Shown here piece by piece: positions 44,406-52,980 of a DNA stretch of 56,921 nucleotides. The stretch is from positions 15,483-72,403 of the forward strand of contig CACXMM010000016.1 of assembly GCA_902768785.1 (NCBI GenBank), written 5' to 3'. The position numbers and the translations under genes were made by a program. Below the pieces are notes generated by a model. The model was not told where the DNA came from and ran no database searches. It was given only the letters and a program-made list of their open reading frames with translations. Source of the stretch: an uncultured Prevotellaceae bacterium (lineage in GTDB: Bacteria; Bacteroidota; Bacteroidia; Bacteroidales; Bacteroidaceae). The first letter of the stretch is position 1, and each line of letters opens with the position of its first letter.

Positions 44406-46253
44406 ATGAAACTAAGACTTCTTTTAACAACAGCGCTGCTGATAACCATCAGCTCTATTTGCACGGCACAGGAAGCCTATGCCGTTTATACTCCTGCCAA
44501 TAAAACCCTCTCTTTCTATTACGACAACAACCGCATCTACTACGACAGCAACACCAATCAGATGGAAGCAGAAACATTTTCATTAAACGATGTTCATGAA
44601 GAGCCGGAGTGGATAGATCGGAGATTTGAGACTGTGGTTTTTTCGTCTTCGTTTGTAGATGCCCGTCCCAGGTCAACGTATGCTTGGTTTAAAGGACAGG
44701 AGGATTTAAAGACGGTGGTAGGTATAAGCAACTTGAATACAAAGCAGGTAACCGACATGGCATATATGTTCTCATACTGCCTCTCACTTACAAGTCTTGA
44801 TGTTACCCATTTCGACACAAGTAATGTGACCGACATGTCAATTATGTTTACAAACTGCCAGTCTCTAAAAAGGCTTGATGTTACCCATTTTGACACGAGA
44901 AATGTGACCAGCATGCGCTATTTGTTTGCCGGCTGCAAGTCTCTTACAAGTCTTGATGTTACTCATTTTGACACGAGAAATGTTACCAACATGTCAAGTA
45001 TGTTTTCTGACTGCCCCTCTCTGACAAGTCTTGATGTTACCCATTTCAACACAAGTAAAGTGCAGTCCATGAATTATATGTTTAACGGCTGCCACTCTCT
45101 TACAAGTCTTGATGTTACCCATTTCGACACGAGTAATGTAACGGATATGGCTAATATGTTTTCTTATTGTTTTTGTGAAAACCTTGATCTGAGTAACTTC
45201 AATACGCAAAAAGTAAATACTTATTTCTGCATTTTTTCAGGCTGCATAGAGCTATCAACCATTTATGTGGGGCATGAATGGGTAATCAAAGATGATGCAA
45301 GAACGAGCCAAATGTTCAGGCATTGCTCAAAGCTTGTAGGCGGTCAAGGCACGGCTTATACTGATGTGTACGACATGACGAACACTGTCTCTGATTTACA
45401 GTATGCCCATGTTGACGGTGGCGAGGATCATCCTGGATTCTTCACAGAGAAGAAATACGGTTTGAAAGTATCCAACAATGTGTATGAAAGGGAGGTGACG
45501 AGCATGAACTGCAATAACATCCTGGGCACCTCGAGTGCAGTATATAACCCCCGCACCCATACGCTGACACTCAACGGCGGTACCTTCGGCAGCTATAGAA
45601 GAACGGCAGTCACGGTGACAGAGGATTTCGATGAGGACTATTCCCTCAATATCGAATTGAACGGGAAGAACACGTTGAACAGCAATCCCTATTACGGCAT
45701 CGTGTCTTACAGGTCACTCTGGATCACAGGCAACGGTTCTATCAAGGGCGATGGCATCAACATGGTGAATGGTAACCTGTGGATCAACAATTGTACGCTC
45801 GATGTGAAAAGCATCCATGCTACAAACACGGAGAAGGCTCAGGGCTTCTGGATGAGAGGCCCCTATGCACAGGTCTCGCTGAAGAGCAATATCTATGGTT
45901 TTGAAACCTTCGACCTTGAAGAGGATGACGGTCTGATGATTCTTGTTCCCGAAAACGGCTACTACGACACAGTAGATCAATACGTGAAAGACGGGTACGG
46001 AAACGACATCACTGGTGGTGTGGTTATCGGGAACCCCAACGGCATCGCCACAGGCATCGAACAAGTTCAAAGTGCAAAGTATAAAGATCAAAGTTCAAAG
46101 TATAAAGTTCAAAGTTCAAAGTATAAAGTTCAAAGTTCAAAGTTCAAAGTTCAAAGTGATAACTGGTACACGATAGACGGTAGGAAACTGAGCGGGAAAC
46201 CGAATGCCAAGGGCGTGTATATTCAGAATGGCAAGAAGATCGTTGTGAAATGA
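44406..46253 (+). CDS. BspA-like surface protein with DUF285 repeats (third of three)
   Basis: Encodes 615 residues. A signal peptide ends near SICTAQ. Five or six DUF285 repeats have consensus CxSLTSLDVTHFDTSNVTDMxxMF. One beta domain (HTLTLNGGTFGSY, SLNIELNGKNTLNS) follows. The tail, NWYTIDGRKLSGKPNAKGVYIQ, is a variant of the sorting-like motif. Just before the tail is a 98-base tract of fourteen heptamers (consensus AAAGTTC), translated as SSKYKVQ repeats. The repeat type and length differ from the first two genes, so this is a divergent paralogue rather than a recent copy. Confidence 0.85.
   Translation: MKLRLLLTTALLITISSICTAQEAYAVYTPANKTLSFYYDNNRIYYDSNTNQMEAETFSLNDVHEEPEWIDRRFETVVFSSSFVDARPRSTYAWFKGQEDLKTVVGISNLNTKQVTDMAYMFSYCLSLTSLDVTHFDTSNVTDMSIMFTNCQSLKRLDVTHFDTRNVTSMRYLFAGCKSLTSLDVTHFDTRNVTNMSSMFSDCPSLTSLDVTHFNTSKVQSMNYMFNGCHSLTSLDVTHFDTSNVTDMANMFSYCFCENLDLSNFNTQKVNTYFCIFSGCIELSTIYVGHEWVIKDDARTSQMFRHCSKLVGGQGTAYTDVYDMTNTVSDLQYAHVDGGEDHPGFFTEKKYGLKVSNNVYEREVTSMNCNNILGTSSAVYNPRTHTLTLNGGTFGSYRRTAVTVTEDFDEDYSLNIELNGKNTLNSNPYYGIVSYRSLWITGNGSIKGDGINMVNGNLWINNCTLDVKSIHATNTEKAQGFWMRGPYAQVSLKSNIYGFETFDLEEDDGLMILVPENGYYDTVDQYVKDGYGNDITGGVVIGNPNGIATGIEQVQSAKYKDQSSKYKVQSSKYKVQSSKFKVQSDNWYTIDGRKLSGKPNAKGVYIQNGKKIVVK
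46062..46159 (+). repeat. Long heptanucleotide tract (14 units) in BspA-like gene 3
   Basis: Fourteen consecutive 7-base units: seven exact AAAGTTC, three AAAGTAT, and single variants. The last four AAAGTTC units before the end unit are perfect and adjacent. Perfect AAAGTTC runs contain no stop in any forward frame. The tract ends 94 bases before the stop codon of the gene. Confidence 0.95.
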
Positions 46254-46334
46254 GGCCACCCCTACCCCTTCTTACTGAGAGGGACCATTTTGCATGCTTT
46301 GTCCTTTATGTTTGGTAGTTTGCGATAATATTTG

Positions 46335-46343
46335 TATCTTTGC
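46335..46343 (+). promoter_or_regulatory. -7 promoter box for the rRNA methyltransferase operon
   Basis: TATCTTTGC, 30 bases upstream of the start codon at 46373. Confidence 0.6.
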
Positions 46344-46372
46344 ATCGTAAACCTTTGAAATAGAACAAGTGA

Positions 46373-47170
46373 ATGGTGATAAAAGGACATTCTGACAAGG
46401 AAGATTATCTGTCGAGCACACAGAACCCGAAGATCAAGCAGGTGCTGAACTTACAACAGAAGTCGGCCCTGCGACGCAAGACGGGTTTGTTCGTGGTGGA
46501 AGGGAAACGTGAGGTGCAGCACTGCATGGATGCTGGCTTCGCGGTGGAGACACTGTTCGTGACAGCCGACAACAGCGACTGGGACGGCTGGCAGGGACAA
46601 CGGTTCCGGGTGTCTGCTGAGGTGTATGAGAAGATTGCCTACCGAGGCAGTACGGAGGGTGTGGTCGCCGTGGTGAGGAGCAAGGCGCTGACCCTCGAAG
46701 ACATCCCCCTGGGTGACCACCCCCTGCTGATGATTTTGGAGAGTGTGGAGAAGCCCGGTAACTTAGGTGCCATCCTCCGCAGTGCCGATGCTGCAGGTGC
46801 CGATGCCGTGATCGTCTGCGACCCCCTCACCGATCTCTATAACCCCAACCTGATCCGTGCCTCATTAGGAGCGATCTTCACCGTGCCCTGTGTGGCCTGC
46901 AGCTCCGTGGAGTGCATCCGGTTCCTGAAGGAACGCCATATCCGCATCCTCACCGCGCAGCTGCAAGACTCCCACCTCTACTACGACACCGACATGCAAG
47001 GGGCCACGGCCATCGTGATGGGAACGGAATCGACGGGACTCACCGACTCCTGGCGGCAGGCCGCCGATGCCCATATCCGGATCCCCATGCTGGGGGAACT
47101 CGACTCACTGAACGTATCGGTATCGGCAGCTATCCTCTTATTTGAAGCAGTAAGACAGCGGAATGGGTGA
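46373..47170 (+). CDS. TrmH/SpoU family RNA 2'-O-methyltransferase
   Basis: Encodes 265 residues. An N-terminal substrate-binding domain (about 10-90, with KTGLFVVEGKREVQHCMDAG) precedes the SPOUT domain. The three SpoU motifs are ESVEKPGNLGAILRSADAAG, VMGTESTGLTDSW and IPMLGELDSLNVSVSAAILL. It probably methylates a ribose in 23S rRNA or tRNA; the exact site cannot be read from sequence. It overlaps the next gene by eight bases. Confidence 0.9.
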   Translation: MVIKGHSDKEDYLSSTQNPKIKQVLNLQQKSALRRKTGLFVVEGKREVQHCMDAGFAVETLFVTADNSDWDGWQGQRFRVSAEVYEKIAYRGSTEGVVAVVRSKALTLEDIPLGDHPLLMILESVEKPGNLGAILRSADAAGADAVIVCDPLTDLYNPNLIRASLGAIFTVPCVACSSVECIRFLKERHIRILTAQLQDSHLYYDTDMQGATAIVMGTESTGLTDSWRQAADAHIRIPMLGELDSLNVSVSAAILLFEAVRQRNG

Positions 47171-48095
47171 TCATTATCGGGAGTTCGGCACCTGGCTCAG
47201 AGAACAGTTCCCTTTCCGCGTACAGAAGATCTCTGTCGATGCAGGGTTCAGCTGTCCCAATCGCGACGGAAGGATTGGCAGCGGCGGTTGTGTGTATTGT
47301 GACAACCGGACGTTCAACCCCGTGTATTGCGACCCGAGGAAGGGCATTGCCGAACAACTCGCGGACGGCAAGCAGTTCTTTGCCCGCAAATATCCCGACA
47401 TGAAATACCTGGCCTATTTCCAGGCTTTCACCAACACCTATGCACCGACCGACCGCTTGAGACACTTGTATGAGGAGGCACTGCAGACGGAGGATGTGGT
47501 GGGTATCGTCATCGGCACCCGTCCTGACTGCGTATCGGATGCCCTGCTCGACTATCTGGAGGAACTGAACCAGCGGACGTTACTCATCATGGAATACGGC
47601 GTGGAAAGTGCCAACGACGAGACGCTGAAACGGATCCACAGGGGACACGACTTCGCCTGTGCCGCCGACATCGTGAGGAAGACACGGTCGCGAGGGATCA
47701 TCACCGGCATCCATCTCATCCTGGGACTGCCCGGCGAGGACGAAGAAGAGAGTCTGCGGCAGGCACCCCTCATCGCAGCCCTTCATGCCGATATCGTCAA
47801 GATCCATCAGATGCAGGTGATTCGTGGAACGCAGCTGGCCGAATTCTTTCAGGAAAGGCCCTTCAAGATCTACACCGTTGACGAATATATCCAATTGATT
47901 GCCAACTACATCCGTTTTCTTCCTCCAGAGATGATCCTGGAGCGTTTCGTGTCGCAGAGTCCGGCCGACAAACTGATCGCTCCGCGATGGGGATTGAAGA
48001 ACTATCAGTTCACCCATCGGCTGAACAAGTACTTGGAAGAAAAAGGAATCTATCAGGGAGATTTGTTCCAGGAGGAAAGAGCAGGAAGGATTTAG
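47163..48095 (+). CDS. Radical SAM protein, TIGR01212 (YhcC) family
   Basis: Encodes 310 residues. Cysteines 31, 43 and 46, in the stretch CPNRDGRIGSGGCVYC, are the likely iron-sulfur cluster ligands, with the spacing typical of TIGR01212 rather than CxxxCxxC. The barrel continues with YFQAFTNTYAP and LGLPGEDEEE. Family members have no firmly known substrate, though tRNA or other RNA modification has been suggested. It overlaps the upstream methyltransferase gene and is convergent with the gldB-like gene, overlapping it by four bases. Confidence 0.9.
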   Translation: MGDHYREFGTWLREQFPFRVQKISVDAGFSCPNRDGRIGSGGCVYCDNRTFNPVYCDPRKGIAEQLADGKQFFARKYPDMKYLAYFQAFTNTYAPTDRLRHLYEEALQTEDVVGIVIGTRPDCVSDALLDYLEELNQRTLLIMEYGVESANDETLKRIHRGHDFACAADIVRKTRSRGIITGIHLILGLPGEDEEESLRQAPLIAALHADIVKIHQMQVIRGTQLAEFFQERPFKIYTVDEYIQLIANYIRFLPPEMILERFVSQSPADKLIAPRWGLKNYQFTHRLNKYLEEKGIYQGDLFQEERAGRI

Positions 48096-48892
48096 TGCAT
48101 CTGCGAATAGTCGGTCATCTTCAGCAAAGCCTCCACAGTGATGCCGGGATTGTTGATCATAAAACGGTCGATGGCCTTGACGAAAGGAGATTTGAAGAAA
48201 TGCTTCCCGATGCAGCGGTTACACACCCACATCACCTTTCCCATGTGGAGGTCACGGTCTTCCTGCGTGCGGATCTCAAAGTCTTTCATGGGATAGAGAC
48301 TCAGCAGGTAGAAGCTGAGACAGTCGGGAACGATATGCTGGCGGTCCATGGTGGCACGCGTCTGCTCAGGGTAATACTTTGCGTACAGGGGATAGTCGGC
48401 ACCCAGGTATTTGTCGAGCGAGATGCCCACGCTCTCATCACCCACCACGATGCTCTGCCCCAAGGCACCGATCTGTGCATAGAACCGCGGAATGGGTATT
48501 CCCGGCACATCGTTTTTCAGTCGGGTCACGGCCTCATCCAGCTGCTTATTCAGGTCATCCATGTTGGCATATTGTGCCTCTGCATCACTGAGAATCACCT
48601 GTAAGGTGGTGTCCTGATAGAAGGCCAGGAACTTCTTGTTGATATCGGGTGAATCGATGGCCCCCAACATCAGCACGTTCTCGATCAAGGCGCGGGTCTC
48701 CATGGGGTAGTTGGTCTCCATCTGCTGCAGGGCGGCAAAGTCGGCCGTGGTGAGGTACATGCTCTGCAAACGGTCATAACGCTGTATCTCGACGTGCTGC
48801 TGCAACACGTCGTCTTCGTTCGGTTTCAGTTTCCACTCGCAGGCCGAACAAATCACCAATAGCATCATGAATAGGGCGTAAGTTTTCCTCAC
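48092..48892 (-). CDS. GldB-like lipoprotein
   Basis: Encodes 266 residues. A lipoprotein signal ends in LVICSAC with Cys18 as the lipidation site. The rest resembles GldB, a gliding-motility/type-9-secretion-associated lipoprotein, with blocks such as IQRYDRLQSMYLT, VGDESVGISLDKYLGADYPLYAKYYP and WVCNRCIGKHFFKSPFVKAIDRF. In non-gliding Bacteroidales its role is unclear. A -7-like box (reverse complement TACTTTTGT) lies at 48921-48929. It is encoded opposite to its neighbours. Confidence 0.8.
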   Translation of the reverse strand: MRKTYALFMMLLVICSACEWKLKPNEDDVLQQHVEIQRYDRLQSMYLTTADFAALQQMETNYPMETRALIENVLMLGAIDSPDINKKFLAFYQDTTLQVILSDAEAQYANMDDLNKQLDEAVTRLKNDVPGIPIPRFYAQIGALGQSIVVGDESVGISLDKYLGADYPLYAKYYPEQTRATMDRQHIVPDCLSFYLLSLYPMKDFEIRTQEDRDLHMGKVMWVCNRCIGKHFFKSPFVKAIDRFMINNPGITVEALLKMTDYSQMH

Positions 48893-48992
48893 CTTAAGTC
48901 AAAAAAGCTAAAATAACGGCACAAAAGTACTAAAAAATATTTTATAATGCAAATTTTTTGCTAAAAAATTTAAATTAGAAAGTCAAATGCAC

Positions 48993-49001
48993 TAATTTTG
49001 T
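48993..49001 (+). promoter_or_regulatory. Candidate -7 box for the DUF4861-led run
   Basis: TAATTTTGT fits TAnnTTTG and lies 27 bases before the ATG at 49029. Confidence 0.45.
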
Positions 49002-49028
49002 GTATGAATTGAAACCATTAAAAGGATT

Positions 49029-50270
49029 ATGAACAAATTACTGACTACCCTACTCCTCGCTGCCATGTGCTCACCGATGGCGGCCCAGACAGATCAATCG
49101 CAAGAATTGCAGGTGACCGTGAGCAATCCCCTGAAAAACGACCGCAGTGACGTTCCCGTGGTGATCAGTCTGCGCGACCAGCCTCTATCTGTCGCATCGG
49201 CCCTCGTGACGCGCAACGGACAGGAGATTCCTTGTCAGCTGGATGACCTGAACCACGACGGACGGTTTGATGAACTCTGCTTCCTCACCGACATGAAGAA
49301 GAAAGAGAAGCAAACCTTCCATATCCTCCTGACAGAAACGGGTAAGCCCCGTGAGTATCCAGCGGAGGTCTATGTGGAGATGATGCTTAGTAACAAGAAG
49401 ATCAAGGAGAGTAACAAACAGGACCTCTACATCTCCCAGCTCACCGTGGAGAACGGAGTGAACGCCTATTGGATGATCCATCACCACGGTGCGGCTTTCG
49501 AGAGTAAGAAGGTGGGCTACCGTATCTATTTCGACCATCGGCAGACTGTCGATATCTATGGGAAATACCACCAGGGACTTGAGTTGAAGGACACCCAGTT
49601 CTATCCCGATGCCCAACAGAAGGCAGCAGGCTATGGGGATGACGTGCTCTGGGTGGGCAGCACCTTCGGTGTGGGTGCCCTCAGAGGATGGGACGGGAAG
49701 AAGCCCACGATGCTGGAAGATGTGGCACACCGCAGTCAGCGGCTCATCGCCCGAGGACCGTTACGTACCATCGTCGAGGTGAAGGACGAAGGATGGACGC
49801 CGCAGCCGGGCATGCAGCCCATCACCATGACCACCTTATATATCCTATATGCCGGTCACCGTGACTGTGCCGTGGAAATCTCCTTTGACCGTCCTGCCAC
49901 CGACTATCAGTTCGCCACAGGTATCATCAACGTGAAGAACTCCACGGAGTATTCCGACCAGAAAGGACTGCGCGGCTGCTGGGGTACCGACTGGCCCGTA
50001 TCGGAAAAAGACAGTGCCGGTCATAAACGCGAGACCGTGGGCTTGGGCATCCGCATCCCACAACGGTATGTCGTGAACGAGCTCCCTGCCAACAAGGACA
50101 ACTACGGATATGTCGTAGCCACAGCCGACAACCAGTTGAGATACGACATCGTGTTCGGCAGTGACAACGAGGACTTCGGCTTCCACTCTGCAGAGACATG
50201 GTATGCCTTTCTGCAGACCTGGAAGCGAGAACTGGAGAGTCCGGTATTGATTGACGTAAAAAGGAAATAA
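49029..50270 (+). CDS. DUF4861 family secreted protein
   Basis: Encodes 413 residues with a signal peptide ending near PMAAQ (residue 20). Pattern: LQVTVSNPLKNDRSDVPVVISL at the start, NAYWMIHHHGAAFESKKVGYRIYFDHRQTVDIYG in the middle, and AGHRDCAVEISFD and FGFHSAETWYAF towards the end, consistent with DUF4861. His/Tyr-rich stretches could form an active site; family activity is unknown to me. It opens a plus-strand run with very short gaps. Its presence near sugar-acid genes hints that it acts on a uronic-acid-containing glycan. Confidence 0.8.
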   Translation: MNKLLTTLLLAAMCSPMAAQTDQSQELQVTVSNPLKNDRSDVPVVISLRDQPLSVASALVTRNGQEIPCQLDDLNHDGRFDELCFLTDMKKKEKQTFHILLTETGKPREYPAEVYVEMMLSNKKIKESNKQDLYISQLTVENGVNAYWMIHHHGAAFESKKVGYRIYFDHRQTVDIYGKYHQGLELKDTQFYPDAQQKAAGYGDDVLWVGSTFGVGALRGWDGKKPTMLEDVAHRSQRLIARGPLRTIVEVKDEGWTPQPGMQPITMTTLYILYAGHRDCAVEISFDRPATDYQFATGIINVKNSTEYSDQKGLRGCWGTDWPVSEKDSAGHKRETVGLGIRIPQRYVVNELPANKDNYGYVVATADNQLRYDIVFGSDNEDFGFHSAETWYAFLQTWKRELESPVLIDVKRK

Positions 50271-50273
50271 AGC

Positions 50274-50666
50274 ATGGAACGGGATGTGTTGATCGCCATC
50301 GGATCGAATCATCTGGCACCGGCCCACATGGAACAGGTGAAGCAGCTCCTCACAGAGGTCTTTGGTGAGGAGATCCTCTTCTCCTCAGTGATCCGGACGC
50401 AGGCGGTGGGTATCGACAGTCCTGATTTCCTGAACTGCGTGGCGGCCTTCACTACCCCACTCGACTATTCCCATGTGAGAAGTCATCTGAAAAACATGGA
50501 GACGGTCTGCGGCAACACCCCCGCAAAACGGAGACGTAACAAGGTGGAGATGGACATCGACATCCTTGCGTTCAACGGTCAGCGCTATCACCAGAAAGAC
50601 TGGGACCGCGACTATATCCAAGGTTTGGTGAAGGAGCTGGAGTATCATGAAGTGAAACTTACATAA
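50274..50666 (+). CDS. HPPK-like folate biosynthesis protein (short FolK)
   Basis: Encodes 130 residues, somewhat shorter than the usual 150-170. It has the HPPK features: IAIGSNHLAPAHMEQVKQLL at the start, FLNCVAAFTTPLDYSHVRSHLKNME in the middle, and NKVEMDIDILAFNGQ matching the catalytic DLDI(L) acidic pair. The enzyme would transfer pyrophosphate from ATP to 6-hydroxymethyl-dihydropterin. The C-terminal region after the acidic pair is short, so full activity is uncertain. It starts three bases after the DUF4861 stop and ends three bases before the M64 gene. Confidence 0.75.
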   Translation: MERDVLIAIGSNHLAPAHMEQVKQLLTEVFGEEILFSSVIRTQAVGIDSPDFLNCVAAFTTPLDYSHVRSHLKNMETVCGNTPAKRRRNKVEMDIDILAFNGQRYHQKDWDRDYIQGLVKELEYHEVKLT

Positions 50667-50669
50667 GAA

Positions 50670-51971
50670 ATGATGAGACGGAAGATAAGTATTGCGGTAG
50701 TATTCGCACCCTTGATGATGTGGGCACAGGACACACAGACGGTGGGGACTGTAGCCTTTGACCAGTATTTTGAAGACAAGACCCTGCGTATCGACTACAC
50801 CTTCTCGGGCGATGCCACCAGACAGGATATCTATGTGGATCAACTGAATATGATCCCTCGGTGGTACGGAAAACGTCACCGCCTGGCCGAGGTCCCCGTG
50901 GAGGGAAACGGACAGATCATCGTTCGTGACCACCATACCCAACAGGTCATCTACAAGAACTCGTTCTCCACCCTCTTCCAGGAGTGGCTGAGCTATGACG
51001 AGGCCAAGACTATCAGGAAATCATTCGAGAACGTCTTTCTGGTACCGATGCCGAAGGATACCGCCGATATCACCGTGAACCTGATGAACAACCGTCGCGA
51101 GGTGATGACCACCCTCTCGCATCAGGTGGTGCCGACAGATATCCTCATCCGTCATATCGGCGAACGGAACATCACACCCTATGAGACACTGCAACAAGCT
51201 GCCGACACGAACCGCTGCATCCATATCGCCTATATCGCCGAGGGCTATCAGGAAGAGGAGATGTCCACCTTCCTCGAGGATGCCCGCATTGCCATGGATG
51301 CGCTCTTTGCCCATGAGCCGTTCAGGAGCATGAGATACCGCTTCCAGATCGTTGCCGTCAAAGCACCTTCGAAAGAGAGTGGAACCAGTGAGCCCGCCCA
51401 GGGAATATGGAAGAATACCGCCCTGCATTCCCACTTCGACACCTTCTATAGCGACAGATATCTAACAACACTGAACCTAAAGGAGTTACACAACTGGCTT
51501 GCCGGTACGCCCTACGAGCATATCATCGTCTTGGTGAACACCGAGAAATACGGGGGCGGTGGTATCCTGAACTCATATAACCTGTCGATGACCCACCATG
51601 ATCAGTTCCGTCCGGTGGTGGTGCATGAGTTCGGACACAGCTTCGGCGGATTAGGCGATGAGTATGCCTACGAGAACGAGGCCATCCCGATGTATCCTCA
51701 CGATGTGGAACCCTGGGAGCCGAACCTCACGACCCTGAAGGATTTCCATGGGAAATGGGAGGACATGATCGACAAGAATACCCCCGTCCCCACCCCAGCC
51801 ACGGAAAAGAACGAGAAGAAGGTGGGTGTGTATGAAGGAGCAGGATACAGTCTGAACGGCGTGTATCGCGGCATGCAGGACTGTCGGATGCGCACGAATC
51901 AGAATCCCGAATTCTGTCCGGTATGCCACCGTGCCCTCATCCGTCTCATTGAGTTTTATACCGGAGAGTGA
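50670..51971 (+). CDS. M64 family metallopeptidase (IgA-peptidase-like)
   Basis: Encodes 433 residues. A signal peptide ends near MMWAQD. An N-terminal beta domain (about 20-150, peptidase M64 N-like) precedes the catalytic domain. The zinc motif is VHEFGHSFGGLGDEY with His319, Glu320 and His323, and the downstream Asp of GDEY as third ligand. CRMRTNQNPEFCPVCHRALI near the end matches other M64 members. It should cleave proteins outside the cell or in the periplasm; immunoglobulin A is the substrate of one founding member, not shown here. Confidence 0.88.
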   Translation: MMRRKISIAVVFAPLMMWAQDTQTVGTVAFDQYFEDKTLRIDYTFSGDATRQDIYVDQLNMIPRWYGKRHRLAEVPVEGNGQIIVRDHHTQQVIYKNSFSTLFQEWLSYDEAKTIRKSFENVFLVPMPKDTADITVNLMNNRREVMTTLSHQVVPTDILIRHIGERNITPYETLQQAADTNRCIHIAYIAEGYQEEEMSTFLEDARIAMDALFAHEPFRSMRYRFQIVAVKAPSKESGTSEPAQGIWKNTALHSHFDTFYSDRYLTTLNLKELHNWLAGTPYEHIIVLVNTEKYGGGGILNSYNLSMTHHDQFRPVVVHEFGHSFGGLGDEYAYENEAIPMYPHDVEPWEPNLTTLKDFHGKWEDMIDKNTPVPTPATEKNEKKVGVYEGAGYSLNGVYRGMQDCRMRTNQNPEFCPVCHRALIRLIEFYTGE

Positions 51972-52046
51972 GGTTTCTCAGTCTGAAAGGTTACAAAGAG
52001 CAGGTTTCCCCGTTATTCTGAAAATAATCTTCAACAAATCAGAAAA

Positions 52047-52949
52047 ATGAAAAGGGAAAAGAGATACCATGGCGTCGTTGTGCCCATGGTGACACCACTC
52101 AGAGAAAACGGAACCATTGACACGGAAGCGGTAGAACGCATTGTAGAGAACTTCGCCAGACACCAGGTGTCCCCACTGATCATGGGAACGACCGGCGAGG
52201 GCAACTCCGTGAGCACCGAACAAGGTGTGGCCATGATCGCCGCTGCGAAGAAGGCCGCAGGTGACCGGATTACCATTTACACCGGACTGGCGGGCAACTG
52301 CGTGAGTGAGCAGTTAGAGGCTGCCCAGCGGTTCATCGCTGCGGGGGCCGACGTGATTGCCGCCACCCTGCCCAGCTACTATATGTTGACGCCCGAGCAG
52401 ATGTATCAGTATTACAAGACACTGGCTGATGCACTGACCGTTCCGCTGATGCTGTACAACATCACCATCACCACCCATATGAGTATCCCGCTCGATGTCA
52501 TTGAGCGACTCAGTAAGCATCCCAATATCGTGGGACTGAAAGACTCTGAGAACAATGTCCCCCGACTGGAAGAGGCACTGAAGCTCTTTGCCGATAGGGA
52601 TGACTTCAGTTATTTCTGCGGATGTGCCGCCAACTCGGCCGTGGCCCTGAAGAATGGTGCCGACGGTATCGTGCCCAGCGTGGGTAACTTCCTGCCGGAA
52701 GCCTACCAGCAGCTCTATCTCGCCGGTATCGCCGGAGACGAGAAGAAAGCCAACGAGCTACAGCAGAAAACGATCGAGATCGGAAAGGTGAACACCGTGG
52801 GGATGACGCTCGGAGAATCGCTGGCCGGACTGAAGGTCATCATGAAGCAGTACGGTCTCTGCGAGGAGTATATGCTTCCGCCACTCACCCGACTGTCCGA
52901 GGAGAAAGCCGAAGCAATCCGACAGGCGATCAAGCCTTTCCTCTGTTAA
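52047..52949 (+). CDS. Dihydrodipicolinate synthase family aldolase
   Basis: Encodes 300 residues, a class I aldolase of the DapA/NAL family. Visible are the start VVPMVTPLRENGTID, the ketoacid-binding GTTGEGNS, the tyrosine region LMLYNITITTHMSIP and the Schiff-base lysine in NIVGLKDSENN. The tyrosine loop (YNITITTHMSIP) departs from the YNxPxRT pattern of true DapA, so lysine synthesis is not the best guess. With a symporter, PdxA-like and DUF1537 genes following, cleavage or formation of a 2-keto-3-deoxy sugar acid is more likely. Confidence 0.85.
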   Translation: MKREKRYHGVVVPMVTPLRENGTIDTEAVERIVENFARHQVSPLIMGTTGEGNSVSTEQGVAMIAAAKKAAGDRITIYTGLAGNCVSEQLEAAQRFIAAGADVIAATLPSYYMLTPEQMYQYYKTLADALTVPLMLYNITITTHMSIPLDVIERLSKHPNIVGLKDSENNVPRLEEALKLFADRDDFSYFCGCAANSAVALKNGADGIVPSVGNFLPEAYQQLYLAGIAGDEKKANELQQKTIEIGKVNTVGMTLGESLAGLKVIMKQYGLCEEYMLPPLTRLSEEKAEAIRQAIKPFLC

Positions 52950-52980
52950 CACTACCGTTTCATCCTAAACACAGAATCAC

